From positions 1 to 64,000 of the forward strand of contig NZ_JAUHLN010000007.1 in the NCBI RefSeq assembly GCF_030412265.1: a DNA stretch of 64,000 nt, in the 5' to 3' direction. The notes under the pieces were generated by a model that saw nothing but the letters and a program-made list of their open reading frames with translations, was not told the origin of the DNA and did no database searches. Source of the stretch: Fictibacillus terranigra. GTDB taxonomy: Bacteria; Bacillota; Bacilli; Bacillales; Fictibacillaceae. Made by a program: the position numbers and the translations under genes. Positions 7,456 through 17,938 of the stretch are shown here, piece by piece (positions within the stretch are counted from its first letter, which is position 1; each line of letters begins with the position of its first letter).

Positions 7456-9393
7456 TTATTGTTCTTCGAGCTGGAGCAGTTCCCATTCTTCCATGAGCTG
7501 TTCAACCTCTGCTTTAATCTTTTCGATTTCCTCATTATGTGTCTGCGTTTTTTCATAATCCTGGTAGACGGCGGGATCACAGAGGGCTTCTTCATGTACA
7601 CCCTGGTCGCTTTCAAGCTTTTCCAAGAGAACCTCTATCTCTTCGATCCTTCGCTGACGCTTACGGTCTTCGCGTTTGGCTGCCTTGTCCTGTTTATACG
7701 CTCCGGCAGAAGCGGGTTCCTCTGCTTGAGGGGAGGAAGGGAGATTTTTGTTTTTCAGTTCCTCCCGCTCTCTCGTCTCGGTTTTTTTGGCAACATAATA
7801 GTCATAGTCACCGAGGTAGTTCGTGATTTTGGTGCGGGAAAGCTCAGCGACTTTGGTGGCGATCCGGTTGATGAAATAACGGTCATGGGAAACGAAAACG
7901 ATGGTTCCTGGATAGTTGATGAGTGCCTGCTCCAAGACTTCCTTGCTGTCGAGATCCAAATGGTTCGTCGGCTCATCGAGCAGCAGCAGGTTGGCTTTTT
8001 GCATCATCAGCTTAGCCAGGGCAAGCCGGGCTTTTTGTCCGCCGCTCAGCTCATTGACATACTTCAGCACATCATCCCCGCTGAACAGAAAGCTGCCGAG
8101 GACCGTTCGAATTTCCTTTTCTGTTTTGTCCGGATACTCGTCCCACAATTCATTTAACAATGTTTTATTGGAGCTGAGGTTCGCCTGCTCCTGTTCATAG
8201 TGGCCGATCTTCACATTGGCTCCGTAAGCAATGCTTCCTTCAAGCAATGGCAGCTGTTTTAAGATCGCCTTTAACAGGGTCGATTTTCCGATGCCGTTTG
8301 GTCCGACAAGCGCCACACTGTCCTGGCGGGAGACATGATAATCAATGTTAGAGATGAGCGGGACGCCATCTTCATAGCCGGTAGCCACCTGTTCTAGCTT
8401 CAAGACGTCATTTCCGCTCTGGCGTTCGATATCGAACGAGAAGGCTGCGGACTTTTCATCACCAAGCGGCTTATCCATCACCTCCATCTTTTCAAGCTGC
8501 TTTCTTCGGCTCTGCGCTCGTTTGGTCGTAGAAGCCCGGACGAGGTTCTTTTGCACAAAGTCCTGCAGCTTCGCGATCTCCTCCTGCTGCTTCTCATAAG
8601 CTTTCATATCGAGTGCGAGCCGTTCCGCTTTTTGTTCCAGATACTGGGTATAATTACCTTTGAATTTGGAAGAGCGATGGCGGGAGATCTCATAGACTGT
8701 CGTCACGATCTTATCCAGGAAGTAGCGGTCATGCGAGACAAGCAGGATTGCGCCGGGATAGGACTGCAAATATTGCTCAAGCCATGAGAGTGTCTCAATG
8801 TCCAGATGGTTGGTCGGCTCATCCAGGATTAAAAGGTCAGGCTTGGTCAGCAGCAGTTTAGCGAGCGCCAGACGTGTTTTCTGGCCTCCGCTTAAGGTCT
8901 GCACGGGAGTCGACGGGTCAAACCCGCTGAACTGAAAGCCGTGAAGCACTGTGCGGATGTCCGATTCGTATTGATAGCCGCCCGCTTCCTTGAACTGGAT
9001 CTGCAGTTCGTCATATTCCTTCAGCAGCCGGTTATAGGCTGTCTCATCCGCAATCAGCGCCGGGTCACCCATGCGGCTCTCCATGCTGCGCAGCTGATTT
9101 TCTTTTTTTCGGAGCGGTTCGAACACGCTGATCATCTCATCCCAGATGGACAGATTGGATTCAAGTCCTGTATCCTGTGCGAGATAGCCGACTCTGACAC
9201 CTTTTGGCATGATCAGCTGGCCTGAGTCATATGACATGTCTCCTGTGATGATTTTCAAAAGTGTGGATTTGCCTGCCCCGTTTCTGCCGACAAGGGCAAT
9301 TCTGTCACGGGTTTGGACTTCCAGCTTAATATTCGATAAAATAGGGTCAGCCCCAAATGATTTTGTTAAGTCATTCACTTGCAAAATAATCAA
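7456..9393 (-). CDS. ABC-F family ATPase (YdiF-like)
   Basis: A 645-residue soluble protein with two ABC ATPase domains and no membrane segments, the layout of ABC-F translation factors that act on the ribosome. Domain 1 has Walker A GRNGAGKSTLL, signature LSGGQKTRLALAKLL and LLILDEPTNHLD. Domain 2 has GPNGIGKSTLL, LSGGQKARLALAKL and LLLLDEPTNHLD. The lysine- and arginine-rich linker between them, and a C-terminal coiled coil rich in Glu and Lys from about residue 560, are typical of the YdiF/Uup branch. It is transcribed against tsaD and moaC, as in B. subtilis. Whether it protects ribosomes from an antibiotic or is a housekeeping factor cannot be told; its conserved place favours housekeeping. 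Confidence 0.93.
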   Translation of the reverse strand: MIILQVNDLTKSFGADPILSNIKLEVQTRDRIALVGRNGAGKSTLLKIITGDMSYDSGQLIMPKGVRVGYLAQDTGLESNLSIWDEMISVFEPLRKKENQLRSMESRMGDPALIADETAYNRLLKEYDELQIQFKEAGGYQYESDIRTVLHGFQFSGFDPSTPVQTLSGGQKTRLALAKLLLTKPDLLILDEPTNHLDIETLSWLEQYLQSYPGAILLVSHDRYFLDKIVTTVYEISRHRSSKFKGNYTQYLEQKAERLALDMKAYEKQQEEIAKLQDFVQKNLVRASTTKRAQSRRKQLEKMEVMDKPLGDEKSAAFSFDIERQSGNDVLKLEQVATGYEDGVPLISNIDYHVSRQDSVALVGPNGIGKSTLLKAILKQLPLLEGSIAYGANVKIGHYEQEQANLSSNKTLLNELWDEYPDKTEKEIRTVLGSFLFSGDDVLKYVNELSGGQKARLALAKLMMQKANLLLLDEPTNHLDLDSKEVLEQALINYPGTIVFVSHDRYFINRIATKVAELSRTKITNYLGDYDYYVAKKTETREREELKNKNLPSSPQAEEPASAGAYKQDKAAKREDRKRQRRIEEIEVLLEKLESDQGVHEEALCDPAVYQDYEKTQTHNEEIEKIKAEVEQLMEEWELLQLEEQ

Positions 9394-9624
9394 TGTATAG
9401 TCACCTCAAATTCCTGTCGACGAAAAACAAGGTTCACAGACGTAAAGCGAAATGAAAAGATGCTGCAGTTCGCCTGTATTGCTGAATTCTGTCTACTCTT
9501 AGTGTAGCTTACATAAGCGAAGCGGAGCAACTAATCAATGTTCAACATTTCGTTAGAATTATCTTTCAATTCTGTATCCATTGATTTCAAAGATAGTGTA
9601 TATTCTAGGAAGAAGGAGAAGGTT

Positions 9625-10113
9625 ATGGCATCTTTCACGCATTTTAACGAACAAGGAAGAGCGAAAATGGTAGATATCTCCGAAAAGGATGCGACCGTTC
9701 GCACAGCAGCTGCCAAAAGCTCAATCGCTGTTAATCCTGAAATCTACACAAAAATAGCAGAAGGCTCGTTCCGTAAAGGGGATGTGCTTGCTGTTGCGCA
9801 GGTCGCAGGCATCATGGCCGCGAAAAAAACGTCCGACTGGATTCCCATGTGCCATCCTTTGTCCCTCACTGGCGTAGATATTACGTTCCATTGGGAAAAA
9901 GAAAATGAAGAACAGTACAGGCTGCATATAGAAGCAGCCGTGAAAACAAAAGGCAATACCGGGGTTGAAATGGAAGCATTAACCGCAGCGAGTGCCGCTG
10001 CATTAACCGTTTATGACATGTGCAAGGCCGTCGATAAAGGGATGATCATTGGACCAACCTTTCTGGAAAGTAAAACCGGTGGAAAAAACGGGGATTTTCA
10101 ACGTACCACTTAA
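9625..10113 (+). CDS. moaC: Cyclic pyranopterin monophosphate synthase MoaC
   Basis: MoaC converts the MoaA product (3',8-cyclo-GTP) to cyclic pyranopterin monophosphate in molybdenum cofactor synthesis. The 162-residue protein has the family motifs [26 protein letters not shown] and [21 protein letters not shown] start at ATG 9625, eight bases after AGAAGGAGAAGG; a longer frame from 9538 adds 29 residues that do not resemble MoaC. It is the only molybdopterin gene here, between the ABC-F gene and rex, its usual place in Bacillus. Confidence 0.95.
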   Translation: MASFTHFNEQGRAKMVDISEKDATVRTAAAKSSIAVNPEIYTKIAEGSFRKGDVLAVAQVAGIMAAKKTSDWIPMCHPLSLTGVDITFHWEKENEEQYRLHIEAAVKTKGNTGVEMEALTAASAAALTVYDMCKAVDKGMIIGPTFLESKTGGKNGDFQRTT

Positions 10114-10162
10114 AAAATATGGTAAACTATAGATAAGCTTTCTGATAGTGGAGGGCTCTAAA

Positions 10163-10810
10163 ATGAATCAGGAACAGATAAAAATACCGCAGGCAACTGC
10201 CAAGAGGCTTCCGCTTTATTACCGTTTTCTAAAAAACCTTTCCATTTCAGGAAAGCAGCGGGTATCTTCTGCAGAGCTTAGCGAAGCAGTAAAAGTAGAC
10301 TCAGCAACGATCAGAAGGGATTTCTCCTACTTCGGGGCTCTCGGGAAAAAGGGCTACGGATATAACGTAAACTACCTTTTATCTTTTTTCCGGAAAACCC
10401 TGAACCAGGATGAAGTAACCAAGGTTGCTTTGATTGGCGTGGGGAATTTAGGGACTGCTTTCTTGCACTACAACTTTATTAAGAACAACAATACGGTCAT
10501 CCAGGTCGCCTTTGATGTGGATCCGGCCAAGGTTGGAAAGGAAGTAGCAGGAGTTCCGATCCATTCCATCGACAACATAGTAGAGGAGCTGCAGGAAAGT
10601 GATGTAGAAGTCGCCATCCTGACCGTTCCCGTGGGCTCAGCCCAGTTTATTGCAGATCAGCTCGTTCAGGCCGGCATCAAAGGCATTTTGAACTTTACGC
10701 CCGCTCGGCTGACACTGCCGCCCGAAATCCGGGTGCATCATATTGATTTAGCCGTAGAATTGCAGTCTTTGATCTATTTTATGAAACATTACCCATCTGT
10801 TGATTTATAG
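10163..10810 (+). CDS. rex: Redox-sensing transcriptional repressor Rex
   Basis: Rex represses fermentation and respiration genes when NAD+ is high and lets go when NADH binds. The 215-residue protein matches the family length. An N-terminal winged helix ([17 protein letters not shown] through [14 protein letters not shown]) is followed by a Rossmann domain with [16 protein letters not shown] and the dimer-swap C-terminal helix [15 protein letters not shown]. The start at ATG 10163 is preceded by GTGGAGGG at ideal spacing; the GTG at 10148 is part of that ribosome site. No clear Rex operator is visible immediately upstream. Confidence 0.96.
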   Translation: MNQEQIKIPQATAKRLPLYYRFLKNLSISGKQRVSSAELSEAVKVDSATIRRDFSYFGALGKKGYGYNVNYLLSFFRKTLNQDEVTKVALIGVGNLGTAFLHYNFIKNNNTVIQVAFDVDPAKVGKEVAGVPIHSIDNIVEELQESDVEVAILTVPVGSAQFIADQLVQAGIKGILNFTPARLTLPPEIRVHHIDLAVELQSLIYFMKHYPSVDL

Positions 10811-10840
10811 ATTTTAATTTGCGTAAAGGAGGTGTCTGGA

Positions 10841-11023
10841 ATGATTGGAGCAGGGAGTGCGGTATTTATTGCCGCGGCTGCATTAGTCGTATTTGGACCG
10901 AAAAAGCTTCCGGAACTTGGTCGTGCAGCAGGAAAAACGCTAAGAGAGTTTAAGAATGCGACACAGGGACTCATGGATGATCATGACAACGATAAGAAAG
11001 AGAAAAACCACGAACCGAAGTAG
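10841..11023 (+). CDS. tatA: Sec-independent translocase subunit TatA
   Basis: A 60-residue TatA: a short extracellular N-terminus, one membrane helix (AGSAVFIAAAALVVF), the hinge FGPKKLPELGRAAGKTL, an amphipathic helix and a charged tail. With TatC it forms the pore that exports folded proteins bearing twin-arginine signals. AAAGGAGG ends eight bases before ATG 10841, so I reject the upstream GTG at 10832, which lies inside the ribosome site. tatC follows after eight bases. It corresponds to B. subtilis TatAy. Confidence 0.95.
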   Translation: MIGAGSAVFIAAAALVVFGPKKLPELGRAAGKTLREFKNATQGLMDDHDNDKKEKNHEPK

Positions 11024-11031
11024 CAGTTAGG

Positions 11032-11811
11032 ATGAACAAGATGACAGAAAAAAACATGCCGGTCTACGGCCATTTGGGTGAATTAAGAAACCGTATCGTC
11101 ATTACGGCTGTTTTCTTCTTTCTCTTTATGGTTGTAGGTCTCTTTTTTGCCAAGCCCGTCATTGTGTATTTGCAAAGTGACAATGTCGCAAAAGACATTC
11201 AGATGAACGCGTTTAATCTTACCGATCCGCTGAAGGTGTATATCGATTTTGCTTTTATCATTGCACTTTTGCTATCTCTTCCTGTGGCGCTGTATCAACT
11301 ATGGGCCTTCGTCAGCCCCGGTCTTTATGAGAATGAAAGAAAAGTAACATTGTCGTACATTCCGATTTCTTTTATATTGTTTGCAGCCGGTTTAAGCTTT
11401 GCTTATTTTATTCTTTTTCCAATGACCGTTCATTTCATGTCGAACATCGCCAATTCGTTAGATGTGGAAGGGGAATATGGAATAAACGAATACTTTTCCT
11501 TTTTGTTCAGCTTAATATTGCCGTTCGGTCTGTTGTTCCAGTTTCCGGTCCTTGTCATGTTCTTAACAAGGCTGGGTCTTGTGACACCGTACATCTTAAG
11601 AAAGATTCGAAGATTTGCCTATTTCGGCATTTTGGTCGTCGCCGGAATCATCAGTCCACCGGAGCTGATTTCTCACCTGACGATCACGGTACCGCTCATC
11701 ATTCTGTATGAGATTAGTATTTTGATCTCAGCAAACGCCTATCGCAAGCGGCTGAAAGCGGAAGAAGAAGCAAGGCTTGATCTGGAATTGGAAAAGACAC
11801 ACCTCGAATAG
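11032..11811 (+). CDS. tatC: Sec-independent translocase subunit TatC
   Basis: TatC binds twin-arginine signal peptides and assembles with TatA. The 259-residue protein has the diagnostic N-terminal GHLGELRNRIV, six predicted membrane helices, and the family block AFVSPGLYENERK with the conserved Glu near residue 100. Together with tatA it makes a minimal two-component Tat system, as in TatAyCy of B. subtilis. Its stop codon lies inside the terminator hairpin. Confidence 0.95.
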   Translation: MNKMTEKNMPVYGHLGELRNRIVITAVFFFLFMVVGLFFAKPVIVYLQSDNVAKDIQMNAFNLTDPLKVYIDFAFIIALLLSLPVALYQLWAFVSPGLYENERKVTLSYIPISFILFAAGLSFAYFILFPMTVHFMSNIANSLDVEGEYGINEYFSFLFSLILPFGLLFQFPVLVMFLTRLGLVTPYILRKIRRFAYFGILVVAGIISPPELISHLTITVPLIILYEISILISANAYRKRLKAEEEARLDLELEKTHLE

Positions 11812-11827
11812 TGAGGTGTGTTTTTTT
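11798..11827 (+). terminator. Terminator of tatAC
   Basis: CACACCTC (11798-11805) pairs with GAGGTGTG (11813-11820), followed by seven T. It overlaps the end of tatC. Confidence 0.92.
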
Positions 11828-11845
11828 ATAGGGAGGTAATCTGAT

Positions 11846-12970
11846 ATGCACTTTGATGTGATTGTCATTGGAGCTGGTTCGATGGGAATGGCTGCAGGAG
11901 CCTTTTTATCGAAGAGAGGAAAAAGAACTTTATTATTAGATTCATATGATCCACCACATCACAAAGGAAGCCATCACGGGGATACGAGAATGATAAGGTA
12001 TGCGTACGCTGAGGGGGAAGAGTATGTTCCGTTCGTTCTGAAAGCGCGGGAATTGTGGAGGGATCTTGAAAAAGAGACAGACAGAGAGCTGTTTCTGCAA
12101 ACCGGCGTCCTGAATGCGGGGATTCGCCAATCACAATTTGTACAAAACATCATCTCCAGTTCGAAGACTTATTCACTTCCTCTTGAAGTCATGTCACCGC
12201 AGGAAGTGAACGCGCGGTGGCCGGGAGTGACGCTGCCTGAAAACTACATCGGATGCTATGAACCGACTTCCGGTGTGCTGAAATGTGAGGATTGTATTGA
12301 AGCTTATCGTGAGCTTGCCGAAAAGTACGGAGCGGAGGTTCTAACCAATCAGAAGGTGATAGAGCTTTCCGTGCATGGAAAAAAGGTAACCGTTAAGACG
12401 GAGGGACAGACATTTACTTCAGATGCTCTGGTGGTTTCGGCAGGCGCCTGGTCTGGATCTTTGCTTGCCAAGCTGAAATTGAACCTTCCTCTTTCACCGG
12501 TGAGAAAAACCTTCGCCTGGTTTGATGCCCCTCAAGATCTGTATAACGATTCCTCTTGTCCATCTTTTGCGGTAGAAACAACACAAGGACTTTATTACGG
12601 CTTTCCAAGCATCAATGGTTCAGGATTAAAGGTGGGCCGCCATGATGGAGGAGAAAGAATTGATCCGGATGAGCCTGTCGCTCCTTTTGGCGAACACGAG
12701 GAGGATCAATCAGACCTTGCCGAGTTTTTGAGCGGTTATATGCCACAAGGAGGACCGTTGAAATACGGGAAAACCTGTATGTACACCATGACACCTGATG
12801 AAAAATTCATTATTGATCTGCATCCGGAACATTCCAATGTGGCGATTGCCGCAGGATTTTCAGGACACGGCTTTAAGTTCAGCAGTGTTGTAGGCGAGGT
12901 GTTAAGCGAATTAATCCTGGCCGGTAAGAGTGAACAAGATATTTCAACATTCTCCATCCGCCGATTTTAA
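11846..12970 (+). CDS. solA: Monomeric sarcosine oxidase / N-methyl-L-tryptophan oxidase family
   Basis: This flavoprotein should oxidise N-methyl amino acids such as sarcosine to the amine, formaldehyde and hydrogen peroxide. The 374-residue chain begins with the FAD-binding VIGAGSMGMA (residues 7-16), has GSHHGDTRMIRYAY, and near the C-terminus CMYTMTPDEKFIIDLHP followed by AAGFSGHGFKFSS. Cys311 matches the residue that covalently holds FAD in the family. The start has a strong GGGAGG site. It stands between two strong terminators, so it is probably transcribed alone. Substrate preference between sarcosine and N-methyltryptophan is undecided. Confidence 0.9.
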   Translation: MHFDVIVIGAGSMGMAAGAFLSKRGKRTLLLDSYDPPHHKGSHHGDTRMIRYAYAEGEEYVPFVLKARELWRDLEKETDRELFLQTGVLNAGIRQSQFVQNIISSSKTYSLPLEVMSPQEVNARWPGVTLPENYIGCYEPTSGVLKCEDCIEAYRELAEKYGAEVLTNQKVIELSVHGKKVTVKTEGQTFTSDALVVSAGAWSGSLLAKLKLNLPLSPVRKTFAWFDAPQDLYNDSSCPSFAVETTQGLYYGFPSINGSGLKVGRHDGGERIDPDEPVAPFGEHEEDQSDLAEFLSGYMPQGGPLKYGKTCMYTMTPDEKFIIDLHPEHSNVAIAAGFSGHGFKFSSVVGEVLSELILAGKSEQDISTFSIRRF

Positions 12971-12986
12971 AAAATTCATAAAAAAG

Positions 12987-13015
12987 CCGGTCCCTCTAAA
13001 GGAGACCGGTTGTTT
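12987..13015. terminator. Bidirectional terminator between solA and ydiK
   Basis: CCGGTCCCTC pairs with GGAGACCGG, flanked by an A run on the left and a T-rich stretch on the right, so it can serve the two convergent genes. Confidence 0.85.
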
Positions 13016-13017
13016 TG

Positions 13018-13218
13018 TTATTTTTTATACTTTTTGATGTGGCGGTGCAGCCTGTAATACCTGATCGCATTGGCGAAATCAAAGGTAGCCACAAGCATGG
13101 TGATCAAGGTCCAGATCCCGGTGACGCCGTATTCATTGGAATAATGAATGGCGAGCCAGGTGAAAAGGACACCCATGACGGTATATAAACCGCTCATAAA
13201 AAATGGTGATGTTCTCAT
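13018..13218 (-). CDS. ydiK: YdiK-like small membrane protein (DUF4305)
   Basis: A 66-residue protein with two hydrophobic segments (FFMSGLYTVMGVLFTWLAIH and GIWTLITMLVATFDFANAI) and a basic C-terminus ending HRHIKKYKK. Its position next to the CPBP gene and groES, on the minus strand, is that of B. subtilis ydiK. Its stop-start arrangement with the upstream protease gene is tight (they share base 13218), so they form one operon. The function is unknown. Confidence 0.85.
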   Translation of the reverse strand: MRTSPFFMSGLYTVMGVLFTWLAIHYSNEYGVTGIWTLITMLVATFDFANAIRYYRLHRHIKKYKK

Positions 13219-13931
13219 TAGAAAAGTCCCCCAATAATCATCTGCATTTTCTCCGCTTTATCCTGCAGTTCATTGATCTTATCAGCAAAAACCACTTGTA
13301 CGAGCATGACGAGTGTATTCATGGAGACATGGGCGACAATGGGAACGAGCAAACGTTTTGTCCGTACATACAGGAATGCAAATACAAAGCCCATGGCTGT
13401 ATAAACGAGCAAATGGGTGAAATCAAAGTGAACCGCTGCGAAAATCAAAGAGCTGATAAGAGCTGCGATCACAAAGTTAAACCGTTTATACAGACTGCCG
13501 AAAATAATTTTTCGGAATATGATCTCTTCCAGGATCGGGCCTGCAATGGAGGTCACGACCATGAAGTAAGGAGTTAGTTTCGCGATCTTAACGAGCATTT
13601 GAGTATTTTCAGACCCTGGCTTAATGCCAAGGAGATTTATTTCAATCAATCCTGCAACGATCTGCGCCCCATAAGCCATGAAGATTCCGATAATGGCCCA
13701 GCCGACAGCGGATGAACGGGATACGCGCCCCCCTCGTAAAGACGGGGCCTTCATGTCGGGGATGAGGAGAAGAAGAATGATTAACAGAGCTGTGAGAAAG
13801 CTGATGGTTCCCCAGAGTCCGGCCCAATGATCCCTTGGAACACCAAGAGAATTCAAGAGGGGATAGCCGACATAGCCTGACAGCTGCATCAGTACATAAG
13901 TGAGTACAATCCATAAGTAACGCTTGGTCAA
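13218..13931 (-). CDS. ydiL: CPBP family intramembrane metalloprotease (YdiL-like)
   Basis: A 237-residue membrane protein with about seven helices and the three CPBP (Abi/CAAX-protease-like) motifs: EEIIFR (Glu135, Glu136, Arg140), FAAVHFDF and HVSMN. These residues bind the catalytic metal or activate water in the family. Substrates are unknown; some relatives protect against self-made bacteriocins, but the conserved backbone position here argues for a general role. Transcribed away from groES with ydiK. Confidence 0.88.
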   Translation of the reverse strand: MTKRYLWIVLTYVLMQLSGYVGYPLLNSLGVPRDHWAGLWGTISFLTALLIILLLLIPDMKAPSLRGGRVSRSSAVGWAIIGIFMAYGAQIVAGLIEINLLGIKPGSENTQMLVKIAKLTPYFMVVTSIAGPILEEIIFRKIIFGSLYKRFNFVIAALISSLIFAAVHFDFTHLLVYTAMGFVFAFLYVRTKRLLVPIVAHVSMNTLVMLVQVVFADKINELQDKAEKMQMIIGGLF

Positions 13932-14071
13932 TGTATATAACTCCTTTAGTTAAGTTCGGTATGGTCATGTCTTCAGCATTCCCATGTATCTCCTTATTCT
14001 AACACAGATTGCTTGAAAACATGGCATGAGACCCCTTTCATAAATTTTTCGAAAATCTGTTAGGTCTGTAC

Positions 14072-14100
14072 TTGCAAAGTGGAAAAAAATTATTTATTAT
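14072..14100 (+). promoter_or_regulatory. Sigma-A promoter of groESL
   Basis: TTGCAA (14072-14077) and TATTAT (14095-14100) are 17 bases apart, and the likely transcription start near 14107 falls just before the CIRCE operator. The stretch 13932-14071 shows no other gene. Confidence 0.75.
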
Positions 14101-14111
14101 AGGAAATGGAG

Positions 14112-14138
14112 TTAGCACTCAGTAAATTAGAGTGCTAA
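14112..14138 (+). promoter_or_regulatory. CIRCE operator (HrcA binding site)
   Basis: The perfect inverted repeat TTAGCACTC, nine bases, GAGTGCTAA is the consensus CIRCE element bound by the heat-shock repressor HrcA. It lies at the expected transcription start of groESL, so both chaperonin genes should be derepressed on heat or protein-folding stress. Confidence 0.97.
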
Positions 14139-14179
14139 TAAAATTAAACTTTCTATTTATTTTGAGGAGGGTGTTTCAC

Positions 14180-14464
14180 TTGTTAAAGCCACTAGGTGAT
14201 CGTATTGTGATTGAGCTTGTAGAAGGTGAAGAAAAAACTGCAAGCGGAATCGTTTTACCAGACTCTGCAAAGGAAAAGCCGCAAGAAGGCAAGGTTGTTG
14301 CAGTAGGTACAGGCCGCGTAACTGAGCAAGGAGAACGCGTAGCGCTAGAAGTCTCTGAAGGAGATTCTATCATCTTTTCAAAATACGCAGGAACAGAAGT
14401 GAAGTATCAAGGTAAAGAGTACCTTATTCTTCGTGAAACAGACGTATTGGCTGTCATCGGCTAA
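14180..14464 (+). CDS. groES: Co-chaperonin GroES
   Basis: GroES is the lid of the GroEL folding chamber. The 94-residue protein begins [12 protein letters not shown] and contains the mobile loop [19 protein letters not shown] and the end [15 protein letters not shown] start at TTG 14180, six bases after GAGGAGGGTG, which gives the standard length; an ATG at 14132 lies inside the CIRCE element and would add 16 unrelated residues. Confidence 0.96.
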   Translation: MLKPLGDRIVIELVEGEEKTASGIVLPDSAKEKPQEGKVVAVGTGRVTEQGERVALEVSEGDSIIFSKYAGTEVKYQGKEYLILRETDVLAVIG

Positions 14465-14498
14465 TCGCAAACCTACAAATTGAATAGCTACTACATAA

Positions 14499-16243
<1,745 letters not shown>

Positions 16244-16354
16244 AAAGGTTTCAAAACCTTGTTATGTCAACGTCTAAAACGTTAAAACTCTTTTCTTGTC
16301 CTCGGATTTGTCCTCGTTATATAAAAACAAGGCAACCTATGACAGAAAAGCAAC

Positions 16355-17190
16355 CTATAGGAGAAGGTCTTTCATCAGTTTATTAAACTGTTGGGAGGCC
16401 TTTTCTTCCATATTGGCGGTCATATGAGCATATATGTTCATTTGGTATTGATGTCTGTATGCCCTAACCTTTGCTAAATCTCCTTAATTCCTACACCTGC
16501 TTCAATTAATAAAGAGGTATGGGTGTGCCGGAATGAGTGAGGTGTAATGTTTTTATTAATTCCTGCTTTTTTTAACAGGCGCTTAAGCCTGGTTTCAACA
16601 ATCTTTCTTAACTGTGGATGCCCGTCCTCCCGAGCAAAAATAAATCCGTTATCTTGGTAAACAACGCCGCTTTTTAATCTAATTTCACTTTGTTTAAGCC
16701 CATGCTTTTTAAACATGCTGACCAGCGACTCGTCATTTTTAATGGTGCTTTTATTTTTGGTGTTAATAGCTGATATTTTTCAACATGGTTGTTAGGGTTG
16801 TAAAGGGTTTTAGTGACTCGAATAGTCTTTTGCTTTTCATTGAAATCTCCCCATTTTAGAGCTAACATTTCACCTATCCGTAATCCTGTATAGGAAAGTA
16901 CAGTGAAAACAAGGCTATCCATTTCAAGCCCATCCGTATATACAGATTTCAGGAATTTTGCAAGCTCTTCCTTTTCAAGATCATCCGGCCTCGTACGTTT
17001 TAATCAAGATTGGATAGCCGTATTGTCGTTGCATTTTAGCGAAAATAAAATCTTGGTTATATAAGCATCTCCTAACCGCTCGATTACCTCGTCTTGAACC
17101 TTTTTAGTCTTTTGTTTTCTTTTACCGGTTTCTGAGTCAATTACGATATCGACGGATGCCTACTTAGAGCCACAGGTGCAGTTTTTTTGC
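16355..17190 (-). pseudogene. Tyrosine recombinase (integrase), decayed and mosaic
   Basis: Read on the minus strand, pieces in different frames restore an integrase: an N-terminal CTCGSK with VDIVIDSETGKRKQKTK, then RPDDLEKEELAKFL, the first catalytic block YTGLRIGEMLALKWGDF, ITPHSFRHTHTSLL with the second Arg-x2-His, then a TAG stop, RLGHTDIN, a frameshift, and NIYAHMTANMEEKA with the nucleophilic Tyr. At least two stops and several frameshifts are present. A segment of about 110 bp (16999-17109) that belongs near the catalytic C-terminal half sits upstream of the N-terminal half; it nearly matches 23349-23459 in the second relic. It is located where an integrase that inserted at groEL would be. 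Confidence 0.85.
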
Positions 17191-17875
17191 TAACGTCATC
17201 CCTCGAAAAGCGGGAAACCCCCGTTAAATAAAAGGCATTGAGGTCCGTCCCCTGATGCCTTCTATTGCTTCTCCTTATTTATATTCAACAATAGGTTTTA
17301 TAACTTGAGAAATTAACTTTACCTTTTCAGGTGAACAACCTTGAATCATATGAAGCTAGGAAATGTAGCAGTTCATACAAATTCAGCAATCACTCGTGAT
17401 GAGGCTGTTTTATCCTTCTACAATTTATTTCTTGGATTTATTATTGTTATTCAGATGAATACACAGCACAAGAATTTGACGAGTCCCTTCTCCTTACTGG
17501 TGAAGAAAAACGCGAACGACCAGAAAAACTACAAAACCTTTGCAATTAAGCTCAAAAGACAAACGTATCGAAGAAATGATGAAGGAAAATGAACATCTTC
17601 GTAAAGCGGTAACGGAAAAACGTGAGCAAAACACGTAAGAGTATAACTCTAAGGTGGATGAACTGAAAAGGTTTGAAACTCGTCAGAAATATAATGGCTC
17701 AGACTTGAAACTAGCTGGCTGGGAGTTCAACAAAGATATAGTAAGAGAATACCAAGTAGTCGTTAATGATTGAACATAAAATATGATTATTCTCCATCTA
17801 GTTTTTCGTTTTTGAAATTGAAAAATCAGCGCTATTTTTTTAGTATCTTTTAAGTCAAATCAACCTCCGAAAAAA
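17191..17875 (+). other. Degenerate stretch with a coiled-coil fragment
   Basis: No intact gene is supported. A hairpin (AAGGCAT..ATGCCTT) lies near 17230-17262. Between 17440 and 17636, shifted frames give YSDEYTAQEFDESLLTGEEK and RIEEMMKENEHLRKAV, an acidic piece and a helical tail ending at TAA, with a stop and frame changes between them. I do not recognise the source; it may be the relic of a regulatory gene of the original element. The 83-residue frame at 17341-17592 crosses this decay and is not convincing. Confidence 0.5.
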
Positions 17876-17904
17876 TTGTTTATTTTTGTAACATAATGTA
17901 AGAT
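17876..17904 (+). promoter_or_regulatory. Promoter of the ABC-3C-like operon
   Basis: TTGTTT (17876-17881) and TAAGAT (17899-17904) are 17 bases apart, about 20 bases before the GGAGGG ribosome site of the first gene. Confidence 0.6.
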
Positions 17905-17938
17905 TTACTTATAGGTAGATAGATGGAGGGATGTGGCT

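Noticed and set aside
7411-8157. A 248-residue frame antisense to the ABC-F gene
   Set aside because: It is the mirror of a well-supported ABC-F coding region, has no family motif, and runs through its terminator.
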